From Phallusia mammillata (Eukaryota > Chordata > Ascidiacea > Phlebobranchia > Ascidiidae), in assembly GCA_003260075.1 (NCBI GenBank), contig QLIY01000025.1, positions 124,309 through 188,308 of the forward strand: DNA of 64,000 nt, written 5' to 3'. Position 1 is the first letter of the stretch. The number at the start of each line of letters is the position of its first letter. Below the pieces are notes generated by a model, which saw nothing but the letters and a program-made list of their open reading frames with translations, was not told the DNA's origin and made no database searches. Of this stretch, positions 35,901-47,012 are shown piece by piece. Made by a program: the position numbers and the translations under genes.

Positions 35901-38900
35901 ATAATTATGGCTGCTTTTTCCCAAGCAACAAACTCGTCAAATGGAAGCACTGCATGCGTTCCCAAGACAACGGGGACAGCCCCGGAGCGTAATGCTTCAG
36001 TGAGCCTGATCACAAAGATTGAAGTCGTGGTCACGACCGATGGTTGCTCGGGTGCCGAAATCAGTGTGAAAGTTGACTGCGCAAGGACGAGGCTGCGTGA
36101 AGCAAAGTTTCCACATAAGGCCCACTCGGAACTGTAGATAAAATATTTGGTTAGCAATAGGGATGTGCCAAAACTGCAAATGTTCTGTTTGGTCGAGCAC
36201 GCGGGGGGGGGGACATTATGACGTCCCAAAAAATCTCCTTTCTGCGTTTTAGCTCTACAAGGTCTCTTACGTCACCGGCGGTGTTTTATTAACCTGTACA
36301 TGCCCATAAAATACGCGTTTTTCCTTCATCTAGTACATTTGAAAAATCATTCGTTTTTGTTCATAGACACCCATTAGAACACTAGTTACGTATGTTAGCA
36401 GGGCATGAATATGCAAACATAACGCTTGGGCCAGTTGGTGAAACTGCTCGGCCGAGCACAGAGCATAAAAAACAGCGATGCTCAGTACCGAGTACTCGGG
36501 TTCTGGCTCGGGTCGACCCATCCCTAGTTAGCAATATCACCAGTGGTACGTAAGTAGCTTTCCGCTATGCTTAATTCAAGTCAGAACAGGCCTAGCTCAG
36601 TGTTTAGGTGTTTCAACAGTAAAAAACATTCAGGTGGTTCGCGATCATAATAAATATTGAGAACCAATGCGTTACACTATGTAAACTGTTCATTGTAGCA
36701 GTGGTTGACCACTTTATCTGGTTGTCTACTATTTGAGGGTCTCAGAACTTTTATCGCGTACCGCTTTTTTACAAAACCAAATCGTCAAGTAAAAAAGAGA
36801 CTGACAATGCAAAAAGTCTGCACATAAGGCACATAATTAAAATGGCGGTAAACACGCAGTGAAAAAAGGAAACGTTGTAGCGTTGTATCCAGTAACTTAC
36901 AGAGGAAATAACTGGATAGGACCGAAACAGAAAGCTACGGATATAGAATTTTGTGAAAACAAAGGAATCCTCGCGTACCAGCTGGAGTACTTTTATTACC
37001 ACTTTTGTTAGACATACAACAGGTAAAAATAGGAACCTAAACCCATGCAAACGCGTTTGTTTCGGTAAACTTAATCAATACAGACATGCCAGACGGTTTC
37101 ACTGTTAAGAAACTTTCAATAGGTCTTGTTTGACAGTGATTTCCTGCCTGAAAATCAATTGTCTCGGCTATACTGCAATGAAACCTTTTGAAACGTCATA
37201 TATGCAGGTTACAATGTTCCTTAATACGTTTTACTTATTGTTGTATCCTTGAGTAGAAAATAGTAATTGCAAAGTTTGCTAACATTAATTGATCAAAGCG
37301 TTTTACCAAAAAACGTCTTATGTTATTTGTTTAACGTAAAGAGTTTAAAATAGTATCAAACCTGGGGGGGGGGGGGGGGGGGGGGGGGGGAGTGCACTTA
37401 AGTTGAACAAGGTATTTTCCATGTAAGTTGGAATTCAACTCCTTACTCAAACTGTCGACGAATACTTGATGAAAAGTCTGGTCGCCACCAATGTTCATTC
37501 GTTTAAAATCGCCTGTTAAAAATTAAAGGAGATGTCATTGACATGTTTACCATAATTTCGGCAAAGCGATAGGGGGGGGGGGGTGCACTTAAGTTGAACA
37601 AGGTATTTTCCGTGTAAGTTGGAATTCAACTCCTTACTCAAACTGTCGACCAATACTTGATGAAAAGTCTGGTCGCCACCAATGTTCACTCGTTTAAAAT
37701 CGCCTGTTAAAAAATAAAGGAGATGTCATTGACATGTTTACCATAATTTCGGCAAAGCGATAAATTGTAACAAAAAAAAACATTAAGAAAATGATTTCCA
37801 AGGAACAGAATCATTCAATGAATTTAAAACATATACGCGTATATTTCGCCTAACTGGCATCTTCAGTTTCTTATTCAAATATATCCATAAAAGGCTGTTG
37901 AGTTTCTTTGGTTTGGATTCCGTGGTAAACGAAACCAGTCGTGTACAGCCAAGAAAATTGCAGCACATGCCCAATGCAACAATTAATTTAGTCTTACAAT
38001 AAAACTTACCTTCTGGGTCTTCGATTGCTATTTGAGTGTTTCCTGCTGGCTCCCACTGGCCTTGGAACGAAAGCATGTATTTGCGCATGGCGGGGACCTG
38101 CGTAAAACATCGCACAGTTAAACTAGGAGTTCCAGCCTAACATTGAAGCGAACGTGTTTATACCTGAACTGGAATGTCCTCGTCCACCCACGATCTGCTA
38201 TCATCTAACCACTTGTCGTTGTCTGATTGGTCAACCTCCTGCTCAGACGTTTGTGGTTTTTGAACTAAACGGTAAAAATATAGGTTACCCACAGCGTACG
38301 TCAAACCCCTAAAAATGTACCACAGCCATTTTTGAATCAACTATTCCCAGATTTTATTTGGTAAGGATAACATACTGCAAGTTTTGGCCTCAAATTAAAA
38401 GTAGTTTATAATTTCAGCTTTTTCGATGTTTATTATGCTCAGCCAGCCCCAAGACAAGCTAACAAACATAATTCGAAAGATTGCTGGAATTTCCCCATGA
38501 AAAACTGCCAAAAAGCTAATTTTAACACACACCTGAACCAGAAACGGCCAAAGTTGGAATAACCAAATCGAATCCCGGTCGAAATTGAGTTGGTGCGAAG
38601 TTAGATTGAGCGATCATTGCTCTGCCAGTGTCCACACCCAGCAGTGGATTTTGGGCTGTCGATCTTCGCGTCAAGGATAAAAGTATGTGATTTCGGCCAT
38701 CGCCATGCCAGTGAGACAAGGACTGGAGCCAGTTCGTTACCCTTGATGCTTCTATTTTTGCGGGTGCGTTAGCTGAAAATTGAACGGAAATACAGATAAC
38801 GCAATGTATTTCAATTTTTAGCTAGATAACGCAATACAATTTACTTCCCGAAATCAATGGGTATTATTTATTTAGGAGAAAAAAAATAGTTAGAACAACC

Positions 38901-40971
38901 AGTTTCAGGTACAGCACATCACCTTTTTTGTGAGGATGGTATGAAAATCATGTTTTACTGATTAAGTTTTAAATCACACAATATTTTGCTTTTAAACAGT
39001 TTGGAATACCACTCTACAAATGCCTTTGTCACCAAACAAACATGCAAGCCTATGCATGTTTAAAATAAATGTGACCATCATACCTTTTTTTGCAGGTAAA
39101 GAATTGATATGTACCATTGCTTCAATTGATAAAATTAGTATGAAATTTATTTCAAAACTTACCACCTTCTGCTGTCTCAACTTCACCCAGTCTGACAACA
39201 AATATACATGCTGAGTTGGGGTCATGTGTAACATAAGCATTCTTTCCAAATGCACTTTCAGTGGCACCGATAATAAATGATGTAACATCGAAAAGAATGA
39301 TATCTAAAACATTGAAAAGTTTAAATAAATTGCAAGGTTTGTGTATCGCTACAATTTTATTCAGTAGAAATCAGGCCTCACCACCAGTTTTTTTTAAGGT
39401 TTGGTTTGGGTGACTGCTAAGTAGTTTTAAGAGACCGCAAGTGTTTCATTTAAATACCAAAAATAGCCATATATTTGCAAGTCCAAATTTTGGGAAACCG
39501 CTGGAGAAATTTAAAACACCTTAAAAAAACACTGCTCACCACTTTTATCTTGATTTCGTTTTTGTGGATAAACATAAACTGGAAATTGAGAAAACAGTGA
39601 ACAGCGGGAATAGTCAAAGCAATTGTGCATATGGCATCTGGAAACAAGATGTAACTAGAAGCCATTGTAAAAAAAACTAAGTGACATAATAAAATCAACA
39701 ATTATGATGTAAAATTAATGTTAAAAATTAAAAAGATACACATTTTATTATCACTAAAGAACATCTAGTGAAATTTTTAAAATCATAATACTGTACTACT
39801 AATACAAATCACACAAAAGCAGCCATATAAAAGCAGAAACTATGCAATGTATAAATTCAAACAATGATAGCAGGTTTAGTACCAAGTACAAATCATGAAT
39901 GTTGTCTGCAAACTGAAAATTAACTGTACAGTTCGTTTTACTTCGTACCTGTAATAATGTGTTGGTGTGGGCAAAATAATATTGTCAGTCTCACTGGCCA
40001 CAATGCGAGCAGGTGCAGCAATCTTGGGTTTGGCTGCTTCTCGTTGTTCATTTTTTAGCTAAAATTTTAGAAACAACAAATAAGTTTTGTTCACTGATAC
40101 ACATACATTGTTGAAGCAGTGTGCACTGTCTGCAAATATATTTAAATTTCTGCATTATTTTGGCAGAACTACTCATGTACATAAAGATTAGTCACCTGAA
40201 TGATCTGTCTCTTTAAAACATCCAGTTCATTCTGTGCTTTTTTCGACATCTGCTCAATAGAATTTAACCTTCCTTGGTGGGTAGATATATCATCCTGTAC
40301 AGCAATTTTTTGGCATTTAATTACATAATACCCAAGTAGTGTAATACTAACATGCCTGCATTTGATTACGCTTGTGCTCTAAATCGCGCAGTTCAATTGA
40401 AACTGACTTCTTTATCCTCTTCAAATCTTTTATGTGTTTGAGGTCCCTTAACCTGAAGGTAAAAAACAAATGGAAAAAAAATCAATTACTGGTTAAACAT
40501 TAATACTCATGGAAAAATGGAAATACCTGTAAGATGTATCTGCAGGCAGCAAACTTGGTTGTGACTCATTGGGCAACACATTCAAAAAGTGATTCGTTAT
40601 GTAGTGGAATAACAAAAATATTATGAGAAACGAAACAGCTACTCTAGATAGCCGCACCCCAACCAAACATCTGTAAAGGACAGTTTCTCATTCATATTTA
40701 GACCTTTGCTATTCTACAAATATAATTGCTTCTTAAAATTTTCGAACACAGTCGGATATATATTTAAAATTTTACAAGCAATAAACAATACCTTCTAAAT
40801 AAACAAAACAACTGTTTTTATTAAGATCTCTTTATAAGAGCGGCATAGACATTAAACATAATGTATTGACTAAAATTACCTTTTAAATCTTTGTCCGATT
40901 TCAGAACCTACATGTTCAAAACGTGTATCGCCAGGACATATTTGTGTCCCGTAACTTCGATTTGTCGCCAT
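29949..40971 (-). CDS. EXTL3: Exostosin-like 3 glycosyltransferase
   Basis: Golgi type II membrane glycosyltransferase that primes heparan sulfate chains by adding the first GlcNAc to the linker. Coding exons in transcript order: 40971-40880, 40670-40527, 40452-40356, 40294-40196, 40058-39949, 39637-39540, 39303-39163, 38772-38533, 38264-38164, 38097-38010, 37703-37583 (incomplete), 36131-35894, 35771-35584, 34684-34446, 33717-33536, 32233-32031, 31634-31490, 30923-30794, 30158-29949. About 955 codons against 919 in human. Short cytosolic tail, TM about residues 38-55, coiled coil with many Lys/Glu, exostosin (GT47-like) domain starting [12 protein letters not shown], then the GT64 domain with SLNNRF and metal-binding [12 protein letters not shown]; ends FKTRLPHDK. 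Oddities: exon 3 seems to use a GC donor, the 3' end and donor of exon 11 are lost in poly-G, exons 11, 17 and 18 are wholly or partly duplicated, and exon 18 has an apparent 1-nt frameshift. Divergent from EEF1D. Confidence 0.93.
30200..30883. repeat. Duplication carrying part of EXTL3 exon 18
   Basis: Left copy about 30200-30514 and right copy about 30526-30883 around a run of eleven G (30515-30525). The left copy holds about 90 nt of exon 18 and stops in mid-exon at the G run; the right copy is contiguous with the full exon. A further eleven G at 30934-30944 follow just upstream of the exon 18 acceptor, with no duplicate recognised. Confidence 0.78.
31150..31262 (+). repeat. Interspersed repeat, family also at 42018-42110
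   Basis: Contains 'tttccggcttggtgaatat' and ends 'cggcgaaataaactaaact'. The reverse complement of both words, slightly diverged, occurs at 42018-42110, and the end word again at 27491-27515. Class not determined; SINE- or MITE-like in size. Confidence 0.5.
31315..31512. repeat. Duplication at the end of EXTL3 exon 17
   Basis: Left copy about 31315-31405 and right copy about 31416-31512, ten G at 31406-31415. Both contain 'atggcgacaaggttgtgat' and 'aaatattcgcacccacc', which includes the exon 17 donor. Only the right copy is contiguous with the rest of exon 17. Confidence 0.8.
32238..32858. repeat. Duplication of about 300 bp in EXTL3 intron 15
   Basis: Left copy 32238-32555 and right copy 32566-32858, ten G at 32556-32565. 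Both start 'cgaattttgccaaaagttg'. The right copy stops at 'atattttg' and runs into eleven G (32858-32868), followed by unrelated sequence. So two joins sit 290 bp apart. Confidence 0.82.
33085..33188. repeat. Imperfect inverted repeat with hammerhead-like core
   Basis: Arms of about 36-38 nt: cagacaatacacactagg... on the left and ...gaccttataggtc, gaaacagtgtgcactgtctg on the right. The right arm reads CTAATGA, then a short hairpin (gacc/ggtc), then GAAAC, then a hairpin acagtg/cactgt followed by C. This resembles a type I hammerhead ribozyme (CUGAUGA, stem II, GAA, stem III, UH) with one core change. Part of the word recurs at about 40113-40128, so it belongs to a repeat. Such motifs are known in Penelope-like retroelements; assignment here is inference. 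Confidence 0.4.
34785..34976. repeat. Inverted plus tandem repeat in EXTL3 intron 13
   Basis: A unit containing 'tttgccagaagagct' occurs at 34884-34930 and again at 34931-34976 (about 46 bp each), with a degenerate third copy downstream. The reverse complement (agagctcttctggca) lies at 34785-34812, giving an inverted repeat of about 30 nt. Between the arms is 'ctgatgaagacgacctgta' followed by 'gtcgaaacgtcgg', a word typical of retroelement ends. Confidence 0.6.
35201..35460. mobile_element. hAT-type MITE in EXTL3 intron 13
   Basis: 260-bp element starting cagtggttgtcaaac and ending gtttgagaatcactg. Perfect 8-bp target-site duplications ggttacaa at 35193-35200 and 35461-35468. Confidence 0.92.
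36158..36526. mobile_element. hAT-like MITE with TAGGGATG ends
   Basis: 369-bp element starting tagggatgtgcc and ending cgacccatcccta, with perfect 8-bp duplications gttagcaa at 36150-36157 and 36527-36534. Ten G (36203-36212) interrupt it near the left end, so part of the interior may be missing. Lies 27 bp upstream of the EXTL3 exon 12 acceptor. Confidence 0.8.
37364..37763. repeat. Duplicated EXTL3 exon 11 between G27 and G12
   Basis: Copy A 37391-37571 and copy B about 37583-37763 each hold the exon 11 acceptor and about 121 nt of exon. G runs are 37364-37390 (27) and 37572-37583 (12). Both copies end, on the transcript side, at the same base where G begins (after codons for LKCT), so the exon's last part and donor are absent from the assembly. 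Confidence 0.85.
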
Positions 40972-42017
40972 AGGAAAGCTAAAATAATGTCGTACTACTG
41001 GTACTAGTCGCAAAAAAAGTCAACACATGCTTGACCACAAACCAACTTGTCAGCATAGCAGCAATGGAAACACATTGATAGCAATAGTAATTTAAATGAA
41101 CAGCCTTAAATATATCAAAGACAATCAGTGTTCAGTGTCACTTTTTTCAACAAAACCAATAAACCGTGACAAAGTGGTCAAGCAAAACCAACACTCCAAT
41201 AGCAGTAACATCATGGTATACGAGGAAACTGTATGACCAAGGTCTATCTATCAAATACTTTTGACTATGGCAACATGGTACACATCAGACAAAGTTTGCT
41301 AAATATAGATAAATGATTTGTCTTTACTATTGTATATTGTAGCTAAAATACAGCATAGATATATAAAGTTTTATAGTATCTATGAGTATGAATATAGTGT
41401 AAGGGGCCATAGAAATCGTATTTTTGTTTCTGTTTGTGTGGATGTTTTCGTTTTTATTTATACCATGCTTGTCTTTAAAATTAATGTGAACTTTATCTCT
41501 CAGTCATCTTTTATTGTGCCGATCTAATATAGTGTTTCAAACAAGTCCATAGAACGCAATACCACGTTAAAAATCATAGTACTGTATTCAACTGTTTGTG
41601 GATACAGCATGAGCGCGTGTTGCAGGTTTTGATTTTTTCAACAAACTGTTCGTAAAAAACGCAACCTTAAACAATCGCCTTTTAGGATTTGTGTTTATAA
41701 CTTGCAAACAAACCGTGCTTAACTGTGGTGAAAATGTTTCTTGTGCTTTATACCAAATAAACAAATCCAACTGTTTGAGCCGAGAGTAGCCTAGCCTACA
41801 CAAGGCAAAGTCCACCAGAAAGCGATATTTTAGCTTACATTCTTCATTGGTGGCAAGGAAATTTGGAAAAGACCAGGAAACATGTGTCAGTCAGCATGAA
41901 AGTCATAAAAGGCAATGGCAGCGCAACATTAGGGTATCATTATGTGAAACAAATTTTGTCTTACAAATTTAAGTCACCAAAGTAGTGTTTTCTCAATTAA
42001 CATGACTGTATGAAAGG

Positions 42018-42110
42018 TGAGTTGAGTTTAATTCGCTTGGTAAAAGATAACATAGCGACATAATAGCACTAAAACAATCACCAAGCCGGAACTATAGCTG
42101 AGAAACGTGA
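42018..42110 (-). repeat. Interspersed repeat, family of 31150-31262
   Basis: Reverse-orientation copy: 'gttgagtttaattcgcttgg' and 'tcaccaagccggaacta' match, as reverse complements, words in 31150-31262 and 27491-27515. Confidence 0.5.
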
Positions 42111-42716
42111 AAAGTTGTGGAGCGCAAAAAAATTGGACTAGCACAATTTTTTTACCAAGTCCAAATCCAAATCCGACTTTATTATTTTTTCGGTATTCAA
42201 TCAATCTTTTTTTGGTAGCCCATACAGTCTTTTGCTCTTAACAATCCTGAAGTTTTTATGATATTCCATATTTATACATGTCTTTGTGGCTCTAACGCAT
42301 TTCGACGTTCATATTTTTTATTGCTTTTAATAGGTAAAATCGTTGAAATAGGTACGATTTTATTTTCTGATAGGTAAATCGTTGTGGACACAAACCTCGT
42401 GCCAAACGTCAGGCTGACCAGGTCAGTCTTCTTTTGGGCGGGTGCTGATAACACGTTTACTGCAATGTGCATATTTGTCTCGAGATTCCACGGCTGAAAA
42501 TTTCTAAACTACTTTTACATTTGGGCCAAATAGACGTAAAAAGTGACATGCTTATTGTTTAGAGCAGTGCTTGTCAACCTTTTTTGAAGCGGTACACCCT
42601 TTTAACGTTCACTCAAAATTTGTACACCCCAGTGAAAAATTTATTCAACCCTGTAACACACTGAATCTGTGGTCCGTACAGAAATAATGATGAGCAAAAT
42701 ACCAACAAGCCACAAT

Positions 42717-42975
42717 CATGGGCGCCGCCACGTAGGGGCAAGAGGGGGCACTTGCCCCCCTTTGGAATTTCAGTGTACCTCAATTTAACATATTTAGCAG
42801 CAAACCTAATTCAATTGGCAGCGCGGGGATTTGTGACATCGTTCAATGCTTTAACTTTTAGGCAACTCAATTGTGAAGTACACGATTTATGGCTTCATAT
42901 GTAACAAATTCTTGATGCGGTAAAGTATCAGCCAAAATTTGCCCCCTCTTGCAAAAGTTTCTGCCGGCGCCCATG
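42717..42975. mobile_element. hAT-type MITE with CATGGGCGCCG ends, nested
   Basis: 259-bp element from catgggcgccgcc to gccggcgcccatg, with perfect 8-bp duplications gccacaat at 42709-42716 and 42976-42983. It interrupts an older hAT-like element with 'gtacaccc' words on both sides. A diverged single end of the same family may lie at 46559 (catgggtgccggc). Confidence 0.88.
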
Positions 42976-44080
42976 GCCACAATCCATAATTCACTTTCTA
43001 CTTAAAAAAAAAAACTACCATTAACAACGATTATGAAGTGAAATATTAAACTATGACGTCACAAATATAGTTTTGTAGCTTAAAATCTACGTACACTTGA
43101 GGTGCATGTTGTGCCATATATTGTACACTCCAGTCAGTCTGTTCTAAAACTTAAACCTGCCTATTGTGATACCTAATCATAGGTATATTATATTTTGTAT
43201 CTGGTACACCCCATCAAAGTGATACACCCTTTCAAAATTATGGGTTCGGAGCATCGCAGCCTAAATACTTGTCGAACTTAAAGTGCAAAAATAATTTCGC
43301 AACGGTTGCGCATGTTTATGTGAAGCATGATTCCTTTACCTAAAGCTTTTATTTCTGTTTACCAATAAAAAGTAGTAGAGCAAATTTTCAAATTGGAAAC
43401 CCCTCCTTACAAAATGTTGATGCATTCAAGCATATTTCAAAATGGCATTGGTGTGCGTGGTATTCCTTACTAGACCATTGGCCAGGGTTGGATTAACTAT
43501 TAGGCATAGTAAAGACGTTAGCTTGAAGGAAAAGGGGCACCACACAAACCTTTTATAACCGAATTATCAGTTGTTTCTTAGAATTTGAATGTACAGCCGA
43601 GAGTTTTCCAGCGTGTATATTCATGCGAAACAATGCTTCTTAAAAGCTAATAATACTTTGTTAAAAGGGCCGGATGTTTTAAATACTTTATGTTTTATAA
43701 CTTATTTGAAACAAAACTGCGCAGTGGCGCACTCTGATCTGAAGTGGAGTACTTATGACGTCGAGAACAAACTCATAGAAATCGTAATTTTCGGTCTTTT
43801 ATGAAGTCAACGTGTGTTCGTGTGGCAGATTTTGTTTTTTAGTTAATAATCAGCTCCCAAAACGTAAGTTTTTAGAGCTTTTTATGAAAGAAATTCATGT
43901 TTACTCTCGGCAAAGTTAATATTTGTATGAATGACACCAAAATATCCAACAAAATATGTCTTAAGCAGATATGGTTTTGTTGTGTTTTAATTGATCAAAC
44001 ATGAACATCCATAATTTCATATCATCCGTACTACAACTTTGGTTTGGCTAATGTTTTTGATGTTTTTTTAGGACCCAGCA

Positions 44081-46359
44081 ATGGCAGCTCTGGCAGACGC
44101 AATGAAGGCAGGAATCTGGTTTGACCGCCCAAAAGTGGAAGAGGCTGAGTATAAATACCAAGAATACCTTGTGAGAACACAAACTGGTAGAAATGTTGCG
44201 GTGAAGGGGGTGACAGCACCGAAGGTGGTTGGCTGGTTGCACACATTCAAAGCATGTATTTTGGTGTTTAATCATTTACTTTTGAGTTTATGATTAAAAC
44301 CTAACACAGCACATTCAAGTTTCTGTCAATAGTTAAACAGTGCAATGTTTTTATGATTTTTAAACTTACCTTGCTATAAACTTGAAGCAGGTTAAAAAGA
44401 CAATATCTGCATTGTTTATTTATATGACCAGTTTACCATGAAAGTGTATCAGAGTATTGTTTTGCTATATTTTGTTAGTTTTATGTTTGCATGGGGTGGT
44501 TTGACACTGGTAACTTGTTGCGTTGACCAAAATTTTATTGACTTTGAAAATATGTGCAGGCTTCTGAAAACTCGGGATCTAACTTGTCCCAGCAAATCAA
44601 AGAGGTGCGTCAAAAGATGCAAGACTCCCTTAAGGACACACCAGCAAGCGTAAGTTTAGTGAATAATACTGAAAGAAATTATTACAAAACATTTATCAAC
44701 ATTTGACAAAGACCATTTTGAAAGCAAAAGATTTTGAATGAGGATTTACTAATTATCACCTGACTCTACTTGACTGTTAATCAGATATTGTTTAATAAAA
44801 CATGTATTGTATCATAACATTCGCTTTAAAAGGTTAATGTTAAAAACATGCTTAAGGTTGGTGGTGGTGGTGATGCTGATGCGCTTCGCAAACAAGTTGA
44901 ACTTCTCGCACAAGAAAATGAAAAACTAAAACAAGAAGTCACAAAGATAACAAAGCGATTTGAAGCAATTGAGCGACGATTAACTGCTGTTGAGGGCGGA
45001 AAATCGGCACCCAACAAACCAGCTGATGAAAAAGTATTAAACAAATTCGTTTGTGAACTTAACTTTTGCCTATTTTGTTCACAGCTTGTTGATAGTAAAA
45101 TACGGGTGTATGTAAATACCACTTGACCGCTGTGGCTGCTGTGGCCAGCCTGTACACACTTTCTAAATGCTGTGGCCAACCTGTAAATACTGTGTGACCG
45201 CTGTGGCCAACCTGTAAATACTGCGTGACCGTTGTGGTCAACCTGTATGTACTGCATGACCGCTGTGACCAAGTGTTGACGGTTAGAGCTAGTGGGGTAA
45301 GGGTGAGGGTTGTATTGTAAATAACACTTCATTCGGGTCTCATTTACCTGTATAGGTTGGTCACAGCGGTCACGCATTATTTACAGGTCACAGTGGTCAA
45401 GTGGTATTTGCATACACCCGTAAAATACATGTGTTTCATTTTTCATCATTATTCTTACATTGTTTGAAATCGCCCTTACTTACTTAGCCTGTTCAAAATG
45501 GAGTCAAGGAAGAAGAGGATGAAGATTCCGATATTGATCTGTTCGGATCTGATGATGAAGAAGATGATGAGGAAGCCGAACGAATTAAAGCAGAAAGATT
45601 AAAGGCATACCAAGAGAAAAAATCAAAGAAAACAGCTGTCATTGCAAAGTCCACAATAGTCCTTGATGTCAAACCAGTAAGTATTTTTTACACCAATGTA
45701 CAATTTGTTGAATTGCCTTTAATGGTTTGCATGTTGCTTTAGTGGGATGATGAGACCAACATGGCTGAATTGGAGAAATGTGTTCGGTCAATTGAAATGG
45801 ACGGTTTATTATGGGGTGCTTCAAAGTTAGTTAAGGTATGGCCACTGGCTTAAGCAATGGACAGAGAACCAATAGAACCTAGAAACAAAGGGTTTTCTTC
45901 ACATGCTAAAATAAATGTTGTATTGTTGTTATTTGACAAACTATTTCTGTTGGTAAACCACTAATTTGCCTTTGTTGGACTTAATTGAGACATAACTATG
46001 TCATTTCAAACAGTAAGTATACATAAATTCATACATTATCTATTTTTGGAAATGTTAACTCACATAATGTTGTCAAAAAAATTATTGCCAACTGTTGCAG
46101 ATTGCATTTGGAATCCTTAAGCTGCAGATTTCTTGTGTGGTAGAGGATGACAAAGTGGGAACTGATGATTTGGAAGAAAAAATATGTGGATTTGAGGATT
46201 ATGTAAGCAAACTTTTTTTACGTCAATTAAACTTAATGTACAATGCTGTTTGTAAATGTAAATATGTTGTTTACGCATAATGCCCAATTGGCATTGCAAT
46301 TGCAAGGTATATATACGCAGGTTCAAAGCATGGACATCGTGGCCTTCAACAAGATCTGA
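44081..46359 (+). CDS. EEF1D: Elongation factor 1-delta (eEF1B guanine exchange subunit)
   Basis: Exchanges GDP for GTP on eEF1A during translation elongation, as part of the eEF1B complex. Coding exons: 44081-44200, 44560-44649, 44833-45033, 45488-45676, 45743-45835, 46101-46202, 46321-46359; all are in phase 0. Product 277 aa, close to the 281-aa human cytosolic form. N-terminus has the IWFDRPK motif typical of eEF1B-delta. Exon 3 encodes the Leu/Glu-rich coiled coil (leucine zipper) that separates delta from beta. Then the acidic [13 protein letters not shown] block (a casein kinase 2 type site), and the C-terminal exchange domain with [22 protein letters not shown] and [10 protein letters not shown], ending DIVAFNKI. 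A Mutator-like MITE lies in intron 3. The start is preceded by an acceptor, so a 5' non-coding exon is expected. Confidence 0.96.
45104..45419. mobile_element. Mutator-like MITE with internal tandem repeats, EEF1D intron 3
   Basis: 316-bp element bounded by gggtgtatgtaaatacc and its inverse ggtatttgcatacaccc, with perfect 9-bp duplications gtaaaatac at 45095-45103 and 45420-45428. A 9-bp duplication fits Mutator-type insertion. The left half holds about four copies of a ~31-bp unit built on 'gaccgctgtggccaacctgt', and inverse copies lie near the right end. Confidence 0.85.
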
Positions 46360-46420
46360 TCACGTGACTTCACACCGCCACACGATAGTGCCACGAGCGA
46401 TTGAAAACAAGTTCCTGCTC

Positions 46421-46426
46421 AATAAA
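46421..46426 (+). terminator. Poly(A) signal of EEF1D
   Basis: AATAAA 61 bases after the EEF1D stop codon. Confidence 0.75.
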
Positions 46427-47012
46427 AAATACTTTACGTGCAAATCGTATTCGTGATATACGAGCTTTCAGATAAAAATAATGGTCAAACTTTCCAAAAA
46501 TTCAGCTAAAGGATTGGGTAGTTTGGGTTTTAGCAGTGCATAGGTTGATTTGAGTTAGCATGGGTGCCGGCACAAAATTTTGGAGAAGGGGACAAATTTT
46601 GGCACCTACCTTCTCAAATGCATGGATTACGATATGAAATAAAAAGCATAACGTATGCACAGCACTTTTGCGTTGCATAAAACCTGAACCACTATGTGAA
46701 AATTTCCCACGTTACACCGGACACAAATTTGTGTTACGTAGGGTCGTAGGCTATACCAGTTTTTTTTAATACAGCACAACGTATAGGCAAATAATACGGA
46801 CCTCGTTTAACCTGTTTGTTTATGGACATTCACTTTTCCCCTTTACCTTTTAAAGCATGAAACCATTTCATTCATCGGGTGCTTTCGACAAAAGAAGGTT
46901 TAGTACATTTAGAAGGATGTTTGAACTTCGTTTAGTCACTTTGTCAAATTAATATTTGTAAATCGTAGGTTTCGAAGTATGGTGGTGGAGTCGGTTCAAA
47001 AACAATATTTCA

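Larger units (their letters stand above)
40972..44071. other. Divergent intergenic region, EXTL3 / EEF1D
   Basis: About 3.1 kb that should carry both promoters. The acceptor tttttttag at 44063-44071 shows that EEF1D has an upstream non-coding exon, not located. It contains a MITE (42717-42975) nested in an older hAT-like sequence that begins about 42565 (cagtgcttgtcaacc), and an interspersed repeat (42018-42110). No coding sequence recognised. Confidence 0.5.

Noticed and set aside
45121-45270. CRISPR-like or satellite array of ~31-bp repeats
   Set aside because: Repeats are the interior of a transposon with inverted ends and 9-bp flanking duplications in an animal intron; no spacers.
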